A DNA stretch of 29,347 nucleotides from C00003060 sp964440795 (GTDB taxonomy: Bacteria > Desulfobacterota > Desulfobacteria > Desulfobacterales > C00003060). Both the position numbers and the translations under genes were made by a program. Below, piece after piece: positions 8,260 to 15,776 of the stretch (the first letter of the stretch is position 1; every line of letters starts with the position of its first letter). Location: assembly GCA_964440795.1 (NCBI GenBank), contig CAYTTQ010000030.1:1-29347 (forward strand), written 5' to 3'. The notes beneath the pieces were generated by a model. That model worked only from the letters and a program-made list of their open reading frames with translations. It was not told where the DNA came from and did not search any database.

Positions 8260-8628
8260 ATGGGATCACTAAACAAGAAGACAGAAGCACGGTTGAAACG
8301 AAAAAGGCGGGTTCGCAAGAACATCTTCGGAACGGAAGCGCGGCCCCGGCTAACGGTTTTTAGGAGCGGCCGACACATGTACGCCCAGATCGTCGTGGAT
8401 ACAAATGGTCATACTCTGGTTTCAGCGTCAACGCTTCACGAGGAAGTTCGCCAACAGTTGCCGGTGGAAGGAAAGGTCGGTGCTGCGAAACTGGTAGGAA
8501 AAGTAGTGGCCCAACGGGCCATGGACAAGGGCGTGTCCAAGGTGGTTTTTGATCGAAACGGTTTTTTGTATCACGGCCGGGTTCGTGCCGTGGCGACAGG
8601 CGCCCGGGAACAGGGCCTTGATTTCTAA
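8260..8628 (+). CDS. rplR: 50S ribosomal protein L18
   Basis: The 122-residue product has the L18 core RPRLTVFRSGRHMYAQI and the C-terminal pattern FDRNGFLYHGRVRA. L18 binds 5S rRNA with L5. Length is typical. It is followed 14 bases later by rpsE, whose TTG start lies behind GGGGGAGGATAGA. Confidence 0.97.
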   Translation: MGSLNKKTEARLKRKRRVRKNIFGTEARPRLTVFRSGRHMYAQIVVDTNGHTLVSASTLHEEVRQQLPVEGKVGAAKLVGKVVAQRAMDKGVSKVVFDRNGFLYHGRVRAVATGAREQGLDF

Positions 8629-8642
8629 CGGGGGAGGATAGA

Positions 8643-9137
8643 TTGATCGAAGACGAGACACAAGAAATTCAATTGATCGATAAGGTGGTCCACATTAGTC
8701 GGACGGCCAAGGTGGTCAAAGGGGGTCGCCGTTTTAGTTTCAGTGCGGTTGTCATTGTTGGCGATGGAAACGGAAAAGTAGGACATGGATTGGGAAAGGC
8801 CAACGAGGTTCCCGAGGCGATTCGTAAAGGCGTCGAACATGCCAAGAAGACCATGGTGGATGTGGCCTTGGTCGACCGGACCATCCCCTATGAAGTCACG
8901 GGCAAATTCGGTGCCGGAGAGGTATTGCTCAAGCCTGCCGGCCCGGGGACCGGCGTGATTGCCGGGGGTGCCGTTCGGGCCGTTTTGGAGGCCGCCGGGG
9001 TTCAGAATATCCTGACGAAATGTATGAGGTCCCACAACCCCCACAATCTGGTCAAGGCGACGTTTGACGGCTTGAAACAGCTGCGGAGTCGAGAGACGAT
9101 CGCCGCATGGCGGGGAAAACAGTTGAATGAGATCTAA
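8643..9137 (+). CDS. rpsE: 30S ribosomal protein S5 (TTG start)
   Basis: The 164-residue protein has the S5 double-stranded RNA-binding N-terminal domain (VVGDGNGKVGHGLGKA type pattern, about residues 38-54) and the C-terminal motif KPAGPGTGVIAGG. The only start with a good ribosome-binding site (GGGGGAGGATAGA) is the TTG at 8643. S5 is involved in decoding fidelity. A 237-base spacer follows, the longest within this operon. Confidence 0.96.
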   Translation: MIEDETQEIQLIDKVVHISRTAKVVKGGRRFSFSAVVIVGDGNGKVGHGLGKANEVPEAIRKGVEHAKKTMVDVALVDRTIPYEVTGKFGAGEVLLKPAGPGTGVIAGGAVRAVLEAAGVQNILTKCMRSHNPHNLVKATFDGLKQLRSRETIAAWRGKQLNEI

Positions 9138-9374
9138 TAGGTCAGACCAAGACCACGGCCTAGCCACAGGGTCCCAATAACAGGTGAAAAGGCGGTTTTT
9201 TGACGGTATCTTATTGTCTCTTGATGCGGGGCGGATTTGTTTTTGTCTTCGGCAACGGCGTGGGGACCAGGAGAGCAGACGATGAACCGCTCATGCCGGT
9301 GATTAGAACAGCCACTGTCAGGGGGATCTCTCCCGTTGAGCCGAGTTCAACGGTGGCGGTAAGGGAAAAAGTCG
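9138..9374 (+). other. Long spacer inside the spc operon (no gene recognised)
   Basis: This 237-base gap lies between rpsE and rpmD. A 75-codon open frame starting from TTG at 9200 crosses it but runs out of frame into rpmD and resembles nothing I recognise. I see no convincing promoter or intrinsic terminator. Short inverted complementarity (GGTCCC near 9172 with GGGACC near 9264) is too weak to call a structure. Confidence 0.5.
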
Positions 9375-9563
9375 ATGACGGAAATGCTGAAGATAACATT
9401 ACGAAAAAGTGTTTCAGGAAGGCCTGAACAGCATCGAAAAACGATTCGCAGTTTGGGATTGAAAAAGCGTAACGGCACAGTTGTCTTGCGGGACACGCCA
9501 AGTGTGAGAGGAATGGTTCGAAAAGTGTCTCACCTATTGGAAGTGCAAGGAGAACAAAAATGA
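9375..9563 (+). CDS. rpmD: 50S ribosomal protein L30
   Basis: The 62-residue product contains KITLRKSVSGRPEQHRKT and the central LGLKKRNGTV pattern of L30. The ATG at 9375 follows AAGGGAAAAAGTCG; an ATG three codons later (9384) would also give a plausible 59-residue protein. The stop overlaps the rplO start by four bases, so the two are probably translationally coupled. Confidence 0.93.
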   Translation: MTEMLKITLRKSVSGRPEQHRKTIRSLGLKKRNGTVVLRDTPSVRGMVRKVSHLLEVQGEQK

Positions 9564-10000
9564 AACTCAATGAGCTTTCCCCTTCCACGGGGGCCCACCG
9601 TTCTCCCAGACGCGTTGGACGTGGTACGGGATGCGGATCGGGAAAGACCTGCGGCCGAGGGCATAAAGGACAGAAAAGCCGTTCCGGCGGAAATATCCGG
9701 CCTGGGTACGAAGGCGGGCAGATGCCGTTGCAGCGCCGGTTACCCAAGCGAGGGTTTAAGAATTTGTTCCGTAAGGAGTATGCGGTGGTCAATATTCGGG
9801 ATCTCAAGGTGTTTGAAAAAGACAGCGTCGTGGACAAAAAGGCCTTGGTCGATGTGGGCCTCGCGAGCGGACGGTGGGATGGCGTGAAGTTGTTGGGCCA
9901 GGGGAGTATCGACTATCCGTTGGTGGTAAGGGTCAACAAGTGTAGTGAAGCAGCCAAAAAGGGGATTGAAGGCGCTGGCGGACAAGTGGAGCTGATCTGA
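9560..10000 (+). CDS. rplO: 50S ribosomal protein L15
   Basis: The 146-residue protein begins MKLNELSPSTGAHRSPRR and has the glycine-rich segment GRGTGCGSGKTCGRGHKGQK typical of L15. L15 is a late 50S assembly protein. It overlaps rpmD by four bases and is followed two bases later by secY, the usual coupling in spc operons. Confidence 0.97.
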   Translation: MKLNELSPSTGAHRSPRRVGRGTGCGSGKTCGRGHKGQKSRSGGNIRPGYEGGQMPLQRRLPKRGFKNLFRKEYAVVNIRDLKVFEKDSVVDKKALVDVGLASGRWDGVKLLGQGSIDYPLVVRVNKCSEAAKKGIEGAGGQVELI

Positions 10001-10002
10001 AA

Positions 10003-11313
10003 ATGGCTAAGGGGTTTCAAAACATATTCAAGATTCCGGAACTGAAGCGCCGGGTGCTTTATACGTTTGCCTTGCTGATGGTCTATCGCGTGGGATGCGC
10101 CGTGCCTACGCCCGGAATAGATGGCGATGCACTGTCGACGTTTTTTGAACGAGCCAAGGGAACTTTGTTGGGCATGTTTGACATGTTCTCAGGCGGCGCA
10201 TTGGAGCGCCTGAGTGTTTTTGCCCTGGGGATTATGCCCTACATCAGCGCTTCTATCATTCTTCAATTGCTTACGGTGGTCGTTCCCCGGTTGGAACGTC
10301 TTTCCAAGGAGGGAGAAGCCGGACGCAAAAAAATTACCCAATATACGCGGTACGGCACGGTGATCTTGAGTATCATTCAAGGCTTTGGCATTGCGGTGGG
10401 GCTTGAGCGAATGAGCGTTCCGGGTGCGGCGACGGTTGTTGCGTTTCCGGGGTGGGGGTTTAGAATGATGACCGTGATCACCCTCACTGCCGGTACGGCT
10501 TTCATCATGTGGTTGGGAGAGCAAATCACCGAACGAGGGATCGGTAATGGTATTTCCCTGATCATTTTCGCCGGTATCATCGCTCGGATGCCCAATGCAG
10601 TGAGTAACACCTTTCGCCTGATGAGGACCGGCGAGATAAGTGTATTCTTGGTTTTGGTTCTGGTGGTGGGTATGGTGGCCGTGGTCGGTTTCATCATATT
10701 TGTGGAACGGGGACAGCGGAGAATTCCGGTACAATATGCCAAGCGGGTTGTCGGGCGGAAGATGTATGGGGGGCAGAGTACGCATTTGCCGCTAAAGGTG
10801 AACACCTCGGGTGTCATTCCTCCCATTTTTGCGTCGTCCATTATTATGTTTCCGGCGACGATCGCCAATTTTATCGATGTCCCTTGGGTCCAGGGCGTGG
10901 CGCAAGCCATGTCGCCGGGCAGTATTATATACAACCTCATATATGTCGGTTTTATTATCTTCTTTTGTTTTTTCTATACGGCCATTACCTTTAATCCGGT
11001 GGATGTCGCCGACAATATGAAAAAGCATGGTGGGTATATTCCGGGGATTCGGCCGGGAAAACGGACGGCCGACTATATTGATCGTGTCCTGACCCGGGTG
11101 ACTTTCGGCGGCGCCCTCTATGTGTCCGCCGTGTGTGTGTTACCTACGATCCTCATTTCAAGATTTAATGTGCCGTTTTACTTCGGTGGCACGGCGCTTC
11201 TCATCGTTGTCGGGGTGGCTATAGACACCGTCAGCCAGATGGAGGGACATATGTTGGCCCGGCATTATGAGGGCTTTATGGGCAAAGGAGGGCCGTTCAA
11301 GGGCCGTCGATAA
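10003..11313 (+). CDS. secY: Preprotein translocase subunit SecY
   Basis: The 436-residue, strongly hydrophobic protein has about ten predicted membrane segments and SecY signatures: the plug/TM2 region with ALGIMPYISASIILQLL, the GIGNGISLIIFAGI segment and the cytoplasmic loop with NLPLK-like HLPLKVNTSGVIPPIFA. It forms the protein-conducting channel with SecE and SecG in the inner membrane. It starts two bases after rplO and its stop overlaps the map start by one base. Confidence 0.97.
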   Translation: MAKGFQNIFKIPELKRRVLYTFALLMVYRVGCAVPTPGIDGDALSTFFERAKGTLLGMFDMFSGGALERLSVFALGIMPYISASIILQLLTVVVPRLERLSKEGEAGRKKITQYTRYGTVILSIIQGFGIAVGLERMSVPGAATVVAFPGWGFRMMTVITLTAGTAFIMWLGEQITERGIGNGISLIIFAGIIARMPNAVSNTFRLMRTGEISVFLVLVLVVGMVAVVGFIIFVERGQRRIPVQYAKRVVGRKMYGGQSTHLPLKVNTSGVIPPIFASSIIMFPATIANFIDVPWVQGVAQAMSPGSIIYNLIYVGFIIFFCFFYTAITFNPVDVADNMKKHGGYIPGIRPGKRTADYIDRVLTRVTFGGALYVSAVCVLPTILISRFNVPFYFGGTALLIVVGVAIDTVSQMEGHMLARHYEGFMGKGGPFKGRR

Positions 11314-12077
11314 TGGTTATCCTTAAGTCCCCCAGAGAGATTGAGAAGATCCGCCGGAGTAATCAGATGGTGGCGGAGATACTTTACGAGCTCAGAAAAC
11401 AGGTGACGCCCGGTGTTGACACCCTGACCTTGGACCGGATTTCCGAGGAAATGGCCATAAAACAACAGGCCAAACCGGCGTTTAAAGGATACAGGGGATT
11501 TCCCTTCAGTCTCTGCGCATCCGTTAATGAACAGGTCGTCCACGGGTTTCCGTCCAAAGTTCCCCTGAAGGAAGGGGATATCCTGAGTATGGATTTTGGG
11601 ATTTACTATGACGGATACTATGGAGATTCCGCAATTACCGTAGCCGTGGGGGGGGTCAGTGAAGACGTGGCCCAGCTTCTGGAGGTGACAAAACGGGCGC
11701 TGTTTAAGGGGATTGCACAAGCGGTACCGGGAAACCGATTGTCCGACATCTCACACGAAATCCAGCAGCAGGCCGAAGGCGCCGGATACTCGGTGGTGCG
11801 CAAGTTTGTCGGCCATGGCATCGGTAAAGAGCTACACGAAGATCCTCAGATTCCCAACTACGGAAAGCCCGGTTTGGGGGTTCGTTTAAAACCGGGGATG
11901 GTTATGGCCATCGAACCCATGGTGAATATGGGTGGACATGAGGTGGAGACGTTGGAAGATGGCTGGACTGCCGTAACCAAGGATCGAAGTCTTTCCGCCC
12001 ATTTTGAACATACCATCGCTGTTACCGAAGCGGGGCCGGTTGTTTTAAGTGTTAGGAACGGTCAGCCCGAAGAGTGA
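11313..12077 (+). CDS. map: Type I methionine aminopeptidase
   Basis: The 254-residue protein removes the initiator methionine from nascent proteins. The pita-bread fold metal ligands can be read as Asp94, Asp105, His168, Glu201 and Glu232, with the conserved His77 near the active site; GHGIG and IEPM motifs surround them. Length matches type Ia enzymes without an N-terminal extension. The ATG overlaps the secY stop by one base. No adk precedes it and no infA follows it, unlike many other bacteria. Confidence 0.96.
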   Translation: MVILKSPREIEKIRRSNQMVAEILYELRKQVTPGVDTLTLDRISEEMAIKQQAKPAFKGYRGFPFSLCASVNEQVVHGFPSKVPLKEGDILSMDFGIYYDGYYGDSAITVAVGGVSEDVAQLLEVTKRALFKGIAQAVPGNRLSDISHEIQQQAEGAGYSVVRKFVGHGIGKELHEDPQIPNYGKPGLGVRLKPGMVMAIEPMVNMGGHEVETLEDGWTAVTKDRSLSAHFEHTIAVTEAGPVVLSVRNGQPEE

Positions 12078-12166
12078 CCTTCTATGGAGGGCGGGGTACA
12101 GATCTCGTTGGTAAGGAAAGGGTATAAGGAAATAGATAACCCGTAAAGACGAGCCGCGGTTGTTGA

Positions 12167-12183
12167 ATCTGTTGTGAACAGAT
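12167..12183. repeat. Perfect 7-bp palindrome in map-rpmJ spacer
   Basis: ATCTGTT (12167-12173) and AACAGAT (12177-12183) form a perfect seven-base inverted repeat around a three-base GTG loop. It lies in the 140-base spacer between map and rpmJ, 34 bases before the rpmJ start. It could be a small RNA hairpin or a DNA-binding site. There is no T-tract, so it is not an intrinsic terminator. Confidence 0.5.
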
Positions 12184-12217
12184 GTCCGGCGGTGTCGGAT
12201 TACAAGCAGGTACAGAT

Positions 12218-12331
12218 ATGAAAGTGAGAGCTTCAGTAAAGCGAATGTGCAAGAAGTGCAAGGTGATTCGGCGAAACGGCACCGTCAGGATCATTTGTGA
12301 GAACAAAAAGCACAAGCAAAAGCAAGGATAG
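12218..12331 (+). CDS. rpmJ: 50S ribosomal protein L36 (zinc-binding form)
   Basis: This 37-residue gene begins MKVRASVKRMCKKCKVIRR and matches L36 throughout. Cys11, Cys14, Cys27 and His32 form the zinc ribbon of the C+ form. L36 is a late-assembly component of the 50S subunit. It occupies its standard place before rpsM, flanked by spacers of 140 and 132 bases. Its ATG at 12218 follows CAGGTACAGAT, a modest ribosome-binding site. Confidence 0.96.
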   Translation: MKVRASVKRMCKKCKVIRRNGTVRIICENKKHKQKQG

Positions 12332-12358
12332 CGGGGTGGATGACTGCCGTGCAACAGG

Positions 12359-12415
12359 CGGTTGGCTGAAGACCCGATGGTCCGGAGGCGGTGTGGAAGT
12401 CCCGAGGGCCGACCG
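12359..12415 (+). promoter_or_regulatory. Possible structured leader before rpsM
   Basis: CGGTTGGC (12359-12366) can pair along eight positions with GCCGACCG (12408-12415), including one G-U pair, enclosing 41 bases. The element lies 48 bases before the rpsM start. In E. coli ribosomal protein S4 represses the alpha operon by binding a pseudoknot at exactly this place. Whether this structure serves the same purpose is inference only. Confidence 0.3.
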
Positions 12416-12463
12416 TCATGGTTAAGTGCCGGGCGACAGAAGAAGAAATGAGGAGGCAAGATT

Positions 12464-12835
12464 TTGGCACGGATAGCAGGGGTTGATTTACCGAAGAACA
12501 AGCGTGTGGAGATAGCCTTGACCTATATTTACGGGATTGGCCGGACGACTTCGGGACAGATCTTGGATGAAGCGGATGTTGGGATGGGCGTCAATACGGA
12601 TGAGTTGTCCGAGGAGCAAATCAGCGCCATCCGAAAAGTGATTGATAGCAAATACAAGGTGGAGGGCGAACTCAGAACCGAGGTATCCATGAACATCAAG
12701 CGACTGATGGAATTGGGCTGCTACCGGGGGCTACGGCACCGTAAGTCCTTGCCTGTGCGGGGACAACGGACGAGCACGAATGCCCGGAATCGGAAAGGGC
12801 CTCGTCGGGCTATCGTCGGGAAGCGGAAAAAATAA
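12464..12835 (+). CDS. rpsM: 30S ribosomal protein S13 (TTG start)
   Basis: The 123-residue protein begins ARIAGVDLPKNKRVEIALTY and has the C-terminal signature RGQRTSTNARNRKG, both S13 hallmarks. The start is a TTG at 12464 behind GAGGAGGCAAGATT. S13 contacts the P-site tRNA and bridges to L5 in the 50S subunit. It heads the alpha-operon gene set rpsM-rpsK-rpsD-rpoA-rplQ. Confidence 0.97.
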   Translation: MARIAGVDLPKNKRVEIALTYIYGIGRTTSGQILDEADVGMGVNTDELSEEQISAIRKVIDSKYKVEGELRTEVSMNIKRLMELGCYRGLRHRKSLPVRGQRTSTNARNRKGPRRAIVGKRKK

Positions 12836-12853
12836 GACGAACGGGGATAAATT

Positions 12854-13237
12854 ATGGCCAAAACGGGTAAAAAACGGAAAGAAAAGAAGCATATTGTCAG
12901 TGGAGTTGCCCACATCCAGTCCACATTTAATAATACCATTGTCAGTATCACTGATGCGGCGGGCAATGTCATTGCCTGGTCAAGCGCAGGTGGGCAAGGG
13001 TTCAAAGGGTCACGTAAGAGCACTCCGTTCGCAGCTCAACTGGCGGCGGAAGATGCGGCAAAAAAGGCCATGGAACATGGGATGCGGAATGTGGAAGTCT
13101 ATGTCAAAGGGCCGGGTGCAGGCCGTGAAGCGGCCCTACGTGCATTGCAAGCCGCGGGGTTTAACGTGGTGCTGATTAAGGACGTAACACCCATACCCCA
13201 TAACGGATGCCGGCCGCCAAAGCGCCGGAGAGTTTGA
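12854..13237 (+). CDS. rpsK: 30S ribosomal protein S11
   Basis: The 127-residue product contains GVAHIQSTFNNTIVSITD, KGPGAGREAALRAL and the C-terminal block DVTPIPHNGCRPPKRRRV, which are diagnostic of S11. S11 sits on the 30S platform by the E-site mRNA path. The ATG at 12854 follows ACGGGGATAAATT. rpsD follows after 13 bases. Confidence 0.98.
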   Translation: MAKTGKKRKEKKHIVSGVAHIQSTFNNTIVSITDAAGNVIAWSSAGGQGFKGSRKSTPFAAQLAAEDAAKKAMEHGMRNVEVYVKGPGAGREAALRALQAAGFNVVLIKDVTPIPHNGCRPPKRRRV

Positions 13238-13250
13238 AAGGAGGAGGATT

Positions 13251-13880
13251 TTGGCACGATACATCGGGTCTGTATGCAGGCTTTGTCGCCGAGAGAATCT
13301 AAAGATGTTCCTGAAGGGAGATAGGTGCTACTCAGACAAGTGTGCCTTTGACCGGAGGGGATACGCGCCCGGCCAGCATGGCCAGCAACGGAGGCGAAAG
13401 ACCTCTGATTATGGAATTCAGCTCAGGGAAAAGCAAAAGGTGAAACGGATGTATGGCCTTTTGGAAGGCCAGTTCCACGGCTCGTTCAAACGGGCTGAAC
13501 GGAAAAAGGGAGTGACGGGCACGACTCTTTTGGTCTTCCTGGAAAGACGTCTGGATAATGTGATTTACCGTCTCGGGTTTGCCAACTCCCGAACCCAGGC
13601 CAGACAACTGGTACGGCATAATCATTTTACGGTGAACGGCAAAAAGATGGACATCCCTTCCTATTTGGTCGAAATCGATGATGTCGTTGAGGTCCGGGAG
13701 AAGAGTCGGAAAATTTCAGTGATCCTGGATGCCATGGAGACCGTGGTGCGGCGAGGCGTACCGGGCTGGTTGGAACTGGAGAAGGACCAATTCAGGGGCA
13801 AAGTGAATGCTTTTCCGGCCAGAGACGATTTGACAATGCCCATGCAGGAACAGCTGATCGTTGAGCTTTATTCCAAGTAG
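13251..13880 (+). CDS. rpsD: 30S ribosomal protein S4 (zinc-binding, TTG start)
   Basis: The 209-residue protein nucleates 30S assembly. The N-terminus has Cys9, Cys12, Cys26 and Cys31, the zinc-binding C+ variant, and the S4 RNA-binding domain is seen as RLDNVIYRLGFANSRTQARQ (about residues 96-115). The TTG at 13251 lies behind a very strong AAAGGAGGAGGATT. In E. coli S4 is the translational repressor of this operon. Confidence 0.97.
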   Translation: MARYIGSVCRLCRRENLKMFLKGDRCYSDKCAFDRRGYAPGQHGQQRRRKTSDYGIQLREKQKVKRMYGLLEGQFHGSFKRAERKKGVTGTTLLVFLERRLDNVIYRLGFANSRTQARQLVRHNHFTVNGKKMDIPSYLVEIDDVVEVREKSRKISVILDAMETVVRRGVPGWLELEKDQFRGKVNAFPARDDLTMPMQEQLIVELYSK

Positions 13881-13952
13881 TCACAGCGGGTAGGTCCCTT
13901 GGATCTTGGACTGCCTGTAAATAACAAAATCAGCAAATTCGGAGGCGAAACG

Positions 13953-14984
13953 ATGCCCTCAGGGTCAAATGAGATTATGTACATGAACTGGCGGGAACTT
14001 ATCAAGCCCAAAGGGATTGAGGTCGGCGCCGGTACAGATAGTTACGGCAAATTTGTGTGTGAGCCCCTGGAGCGTGGCTTTGGGATTACGATCGGTAATG
14101 CACTCCGGCGCATACTGTTGTCTTCCATTCACGGAGCGGGGATTGTGTCCATGAAGATAGAAGGCGTGATGCACGAGTTTACGACCATCCCCGGTGTCTT
14201 GGAAGACGTATCGGAAATCGCCCTGAACCTCAAGGAGGTCCGGTTGCGCATGTTCGATTCCGGACCGCGGATGGTCCGTATCGAGGCCGCCGGAGAAGGG
14301 GTGGTAACCGCGGGAGATATCATTACCGACGGTAGTGTGGAAATCCTGAATCCGCAACATCACCTCGCTACATTGTCTGAGGATGCCAAGCTGAACATGG
14401 AAATGAAACTACGGGTCGGTAAGGGCTATAGCCCTGCGGAGTCCAACAAGGACGGCAATGACCCCGCCGGCACCATTTTCATTGACACCGTTTTTTCTCC
14501 CATTAAGCGAGTCAGTTATATGGTTGGTAATGCTCGGGTCGGCCAGATGACCGACTATGACAAACTCACCTTTGAGGTATGGACCGACGGTAGTGTCCTT
14601 CCGGAAGATGCAACGGCGTATGCCGCGAAAATACTCAAAGAGCAAATGTCGGTGTTTATTAACTTCGATGAAGAGCCGGAGCCCGTACCGGAAGAGCCGG
14701 AAGAAGAGGAAGAACCCCTGAACGAGAACGTGTTCCGCAGCGTTGAGGAGTTGGAATTATCGGTTCGTTCGGCCAACTGTTTAAAAAACGCCAACATCCG
14801 TTATATTGGGGAATTGGTGCAAAAAACGGAACAGGAAATGCTTAAGACAAAGAACTTTGGGCGCAAATCCCTCAATGAAATCAAGGACGTGCTCGCAGAA
14901 ATGGGATTGACGCTGGGTATGAAGCTCGAAGGGTTCGAGCCACCGGAGGAAGGCGCTGAGGAAGGAGATGACAGCGAGCAATGA
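13953..14984 (+). CDS. rpoA: RNA polymerase alpha subunit
   Basis: From the ATG at 13953, seven bases after GGAGG, the protein has 343 residues. The N-terminal domain contains GFGITIGNALRRILLSS for dimerisation and beta/beta' binding. The C-terminal domain (VRSANCLKNANIRYIGELVQ and the KSLNEIKDVLAEMGL helix) contacts UP elements and activators. The linker is unusually rich in Glu and Pro (EEPEPVPEEPEEEEEP) and the tail is acidic. An in-frame TTG at 13899 lacks a good ribosome-binding site. The stop overlaps rplQ by four bases. Confidence 0.97.
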   Translation: MPSGSNEIMYMNWRELIKPKGIEVGAGTDSYGKFVCEPLERGFGITIGNALRRILLSSIHGAGIVSMKIEGVMHEFTTIPGVLEDVSEIALNLKEVRLRMFDSGPRMVRIEAAGEGVVTAGDIITDGSVEILNPQHHLATLSEDAKLNMEMKLRVGKGYSPAESNKDGNDPAGTIFIDTVFSPIKRVSYMVGNARVGQMTDYDKLTFEVWTDGSVLPEDATAYAAKILKEQMSVFINFDEEPEPVPEEPEEEEEPLNENVFRSVEELELSVRSANCLKNANIRYIGELVQKTEQEMLKTKNFGRKSLNEIKDVLAEMGLTLGMKLEGFEPPEEGAEEGDDSEQ

Positions 14985-15595
14985 GACACCAAAAAGCTGG
15001 TACAAAGCTAAACCGCACCGGAAGTCATCGTAATGCCATGTTTCGTAATATGGTGACCTCTTTGTTTGAACATGGACGGATCCATACAACGGATGCCAAG
15101 GCCAAGGAGTTGAGACGGTGGGCGGATCAGGTCATTACCCTGGCCAAGCGAGGCGATTTGCATGCAAGACGTCAGGCACTGAGCATTGTGCGAAGCAAAG
15201 CGGTCGTCCATAAACTTTTTGAAGATGTGGCCGGTCGTTTCGGGCAAAGGGCGGGTGGCTATACGCGAGTGGTGAAACTGGGGAAACGACTCGGAGATGC
15301 AGCGCCGGTGTCTATGGTTGAATTTGTTGCTCCCGAAGATACGGCGGAAAAGAAAAAGTCGAAACGAAAGAAGTCAAAAAAGTCGGCCGAGCAGAAGGGG
15401 ACCCACGAAAAGAAAAAGGACAGCGCTGAAACAAAAGGAAAAAAGGCTGCTGAGAAGTCACCCGAGGCGGCGACGAAACCGGCCGGTGGAAGTGAACAGA
15501 CCCGGGAAGTAGAGGCGGACACCGAAAAGGCCGAATCGCCGAGCCGGCAGAAAGCCGCAGGAGAAGGAACGGAAGATAAGGGTGACGAGGAGTGA
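14981..15595 (+). CDS. rplQ: 50S ribosomal protein L17 with long charged C-terminal tail
   Basis: Residues 1-117 are a normal L17, with MRHQKAGTKLNRTGSHRNAM at the start and the NMVTSLFEHGRIHTTDAKAKE helix region. Bacterial L17 usually ends near residue 120-130, but here about 87 further residues follow. These are almost entirely Lys, Glu, Ala, Ser, Thr and Gly, lysine-rich first (KKKSKRKKSKKS) and acidic at the end (EDKGDEE), and are probably disordered. The reading frame is intact and the start overlaps rpoA by four bases. L17 lies near the exit tunnel, so the tail could reach the surface. Confidence 0.93.
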   Translation: MRHQKAGTKLNRTGSHRNAMFRNMVTSLFEHGRIHTTDAKAKELRRWADQVITLAKRGDLHARRQALSIVRSKAVVHKLFEDVAGRFGQRAGGYTRVVKLGKRLGDAAPVSMVEFVAPEDTAEKKKSKRKKSKKSAEQKGTHEKKKDSAETKGKKAAEKSPEAATKPAGGSEQTREVEADTEKAESPSRQKAAGEGTEDKGDEE

Positions 15596-15656
15596 CAAGA
15601 GTGACGGGGCAATGATGTCACCCATAAGGAATCACCGTCACCGTTTAGGGAATCAA

Positions 15657-15688
15657 GGGGCTCGCCGGTACAGGCAGCCTCTTTTTTT
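15657..15688 (+). terminator. Intrinsic terminator ending the ribosomal superoperon
   Basis: GGGGCTCGCC (15657-15666) pairs with GGCAGCCTC (15673-15681) in a nine-pair stem with one bulged C and one G-U pair, closed by a six-base loop. Seven T residues follow directly (15682-15688). The position, about 60 bases after the rplQ stop and 90 bases before the next gene, fits the end of the ribosomal transcription unit. Confidence 0.8.
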
Positions 15689-15776
15689 GTCTCGACGGGG
15701 TGTTTGCCGAAAAGCATCAAAGCCGAACGTGTGGTCCCCGCCGGGCGGCAATACAGATCGTGAGAGGTAAAAAACC

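Noticed and set aside
9200..9427. 75-codon open frame with TTG start in the rpsE-rpmD spacer
   Set aside because: It has no good ribosome-binding site, resembles no known protein and runs out of frame into rpmD.
12078..12217. Possible infA between map and rpmJ
   Set aside because: The spacer is 140 bases, too short for the roughly 72-codon infA, and no IF1-like sequence is seen in any frame.
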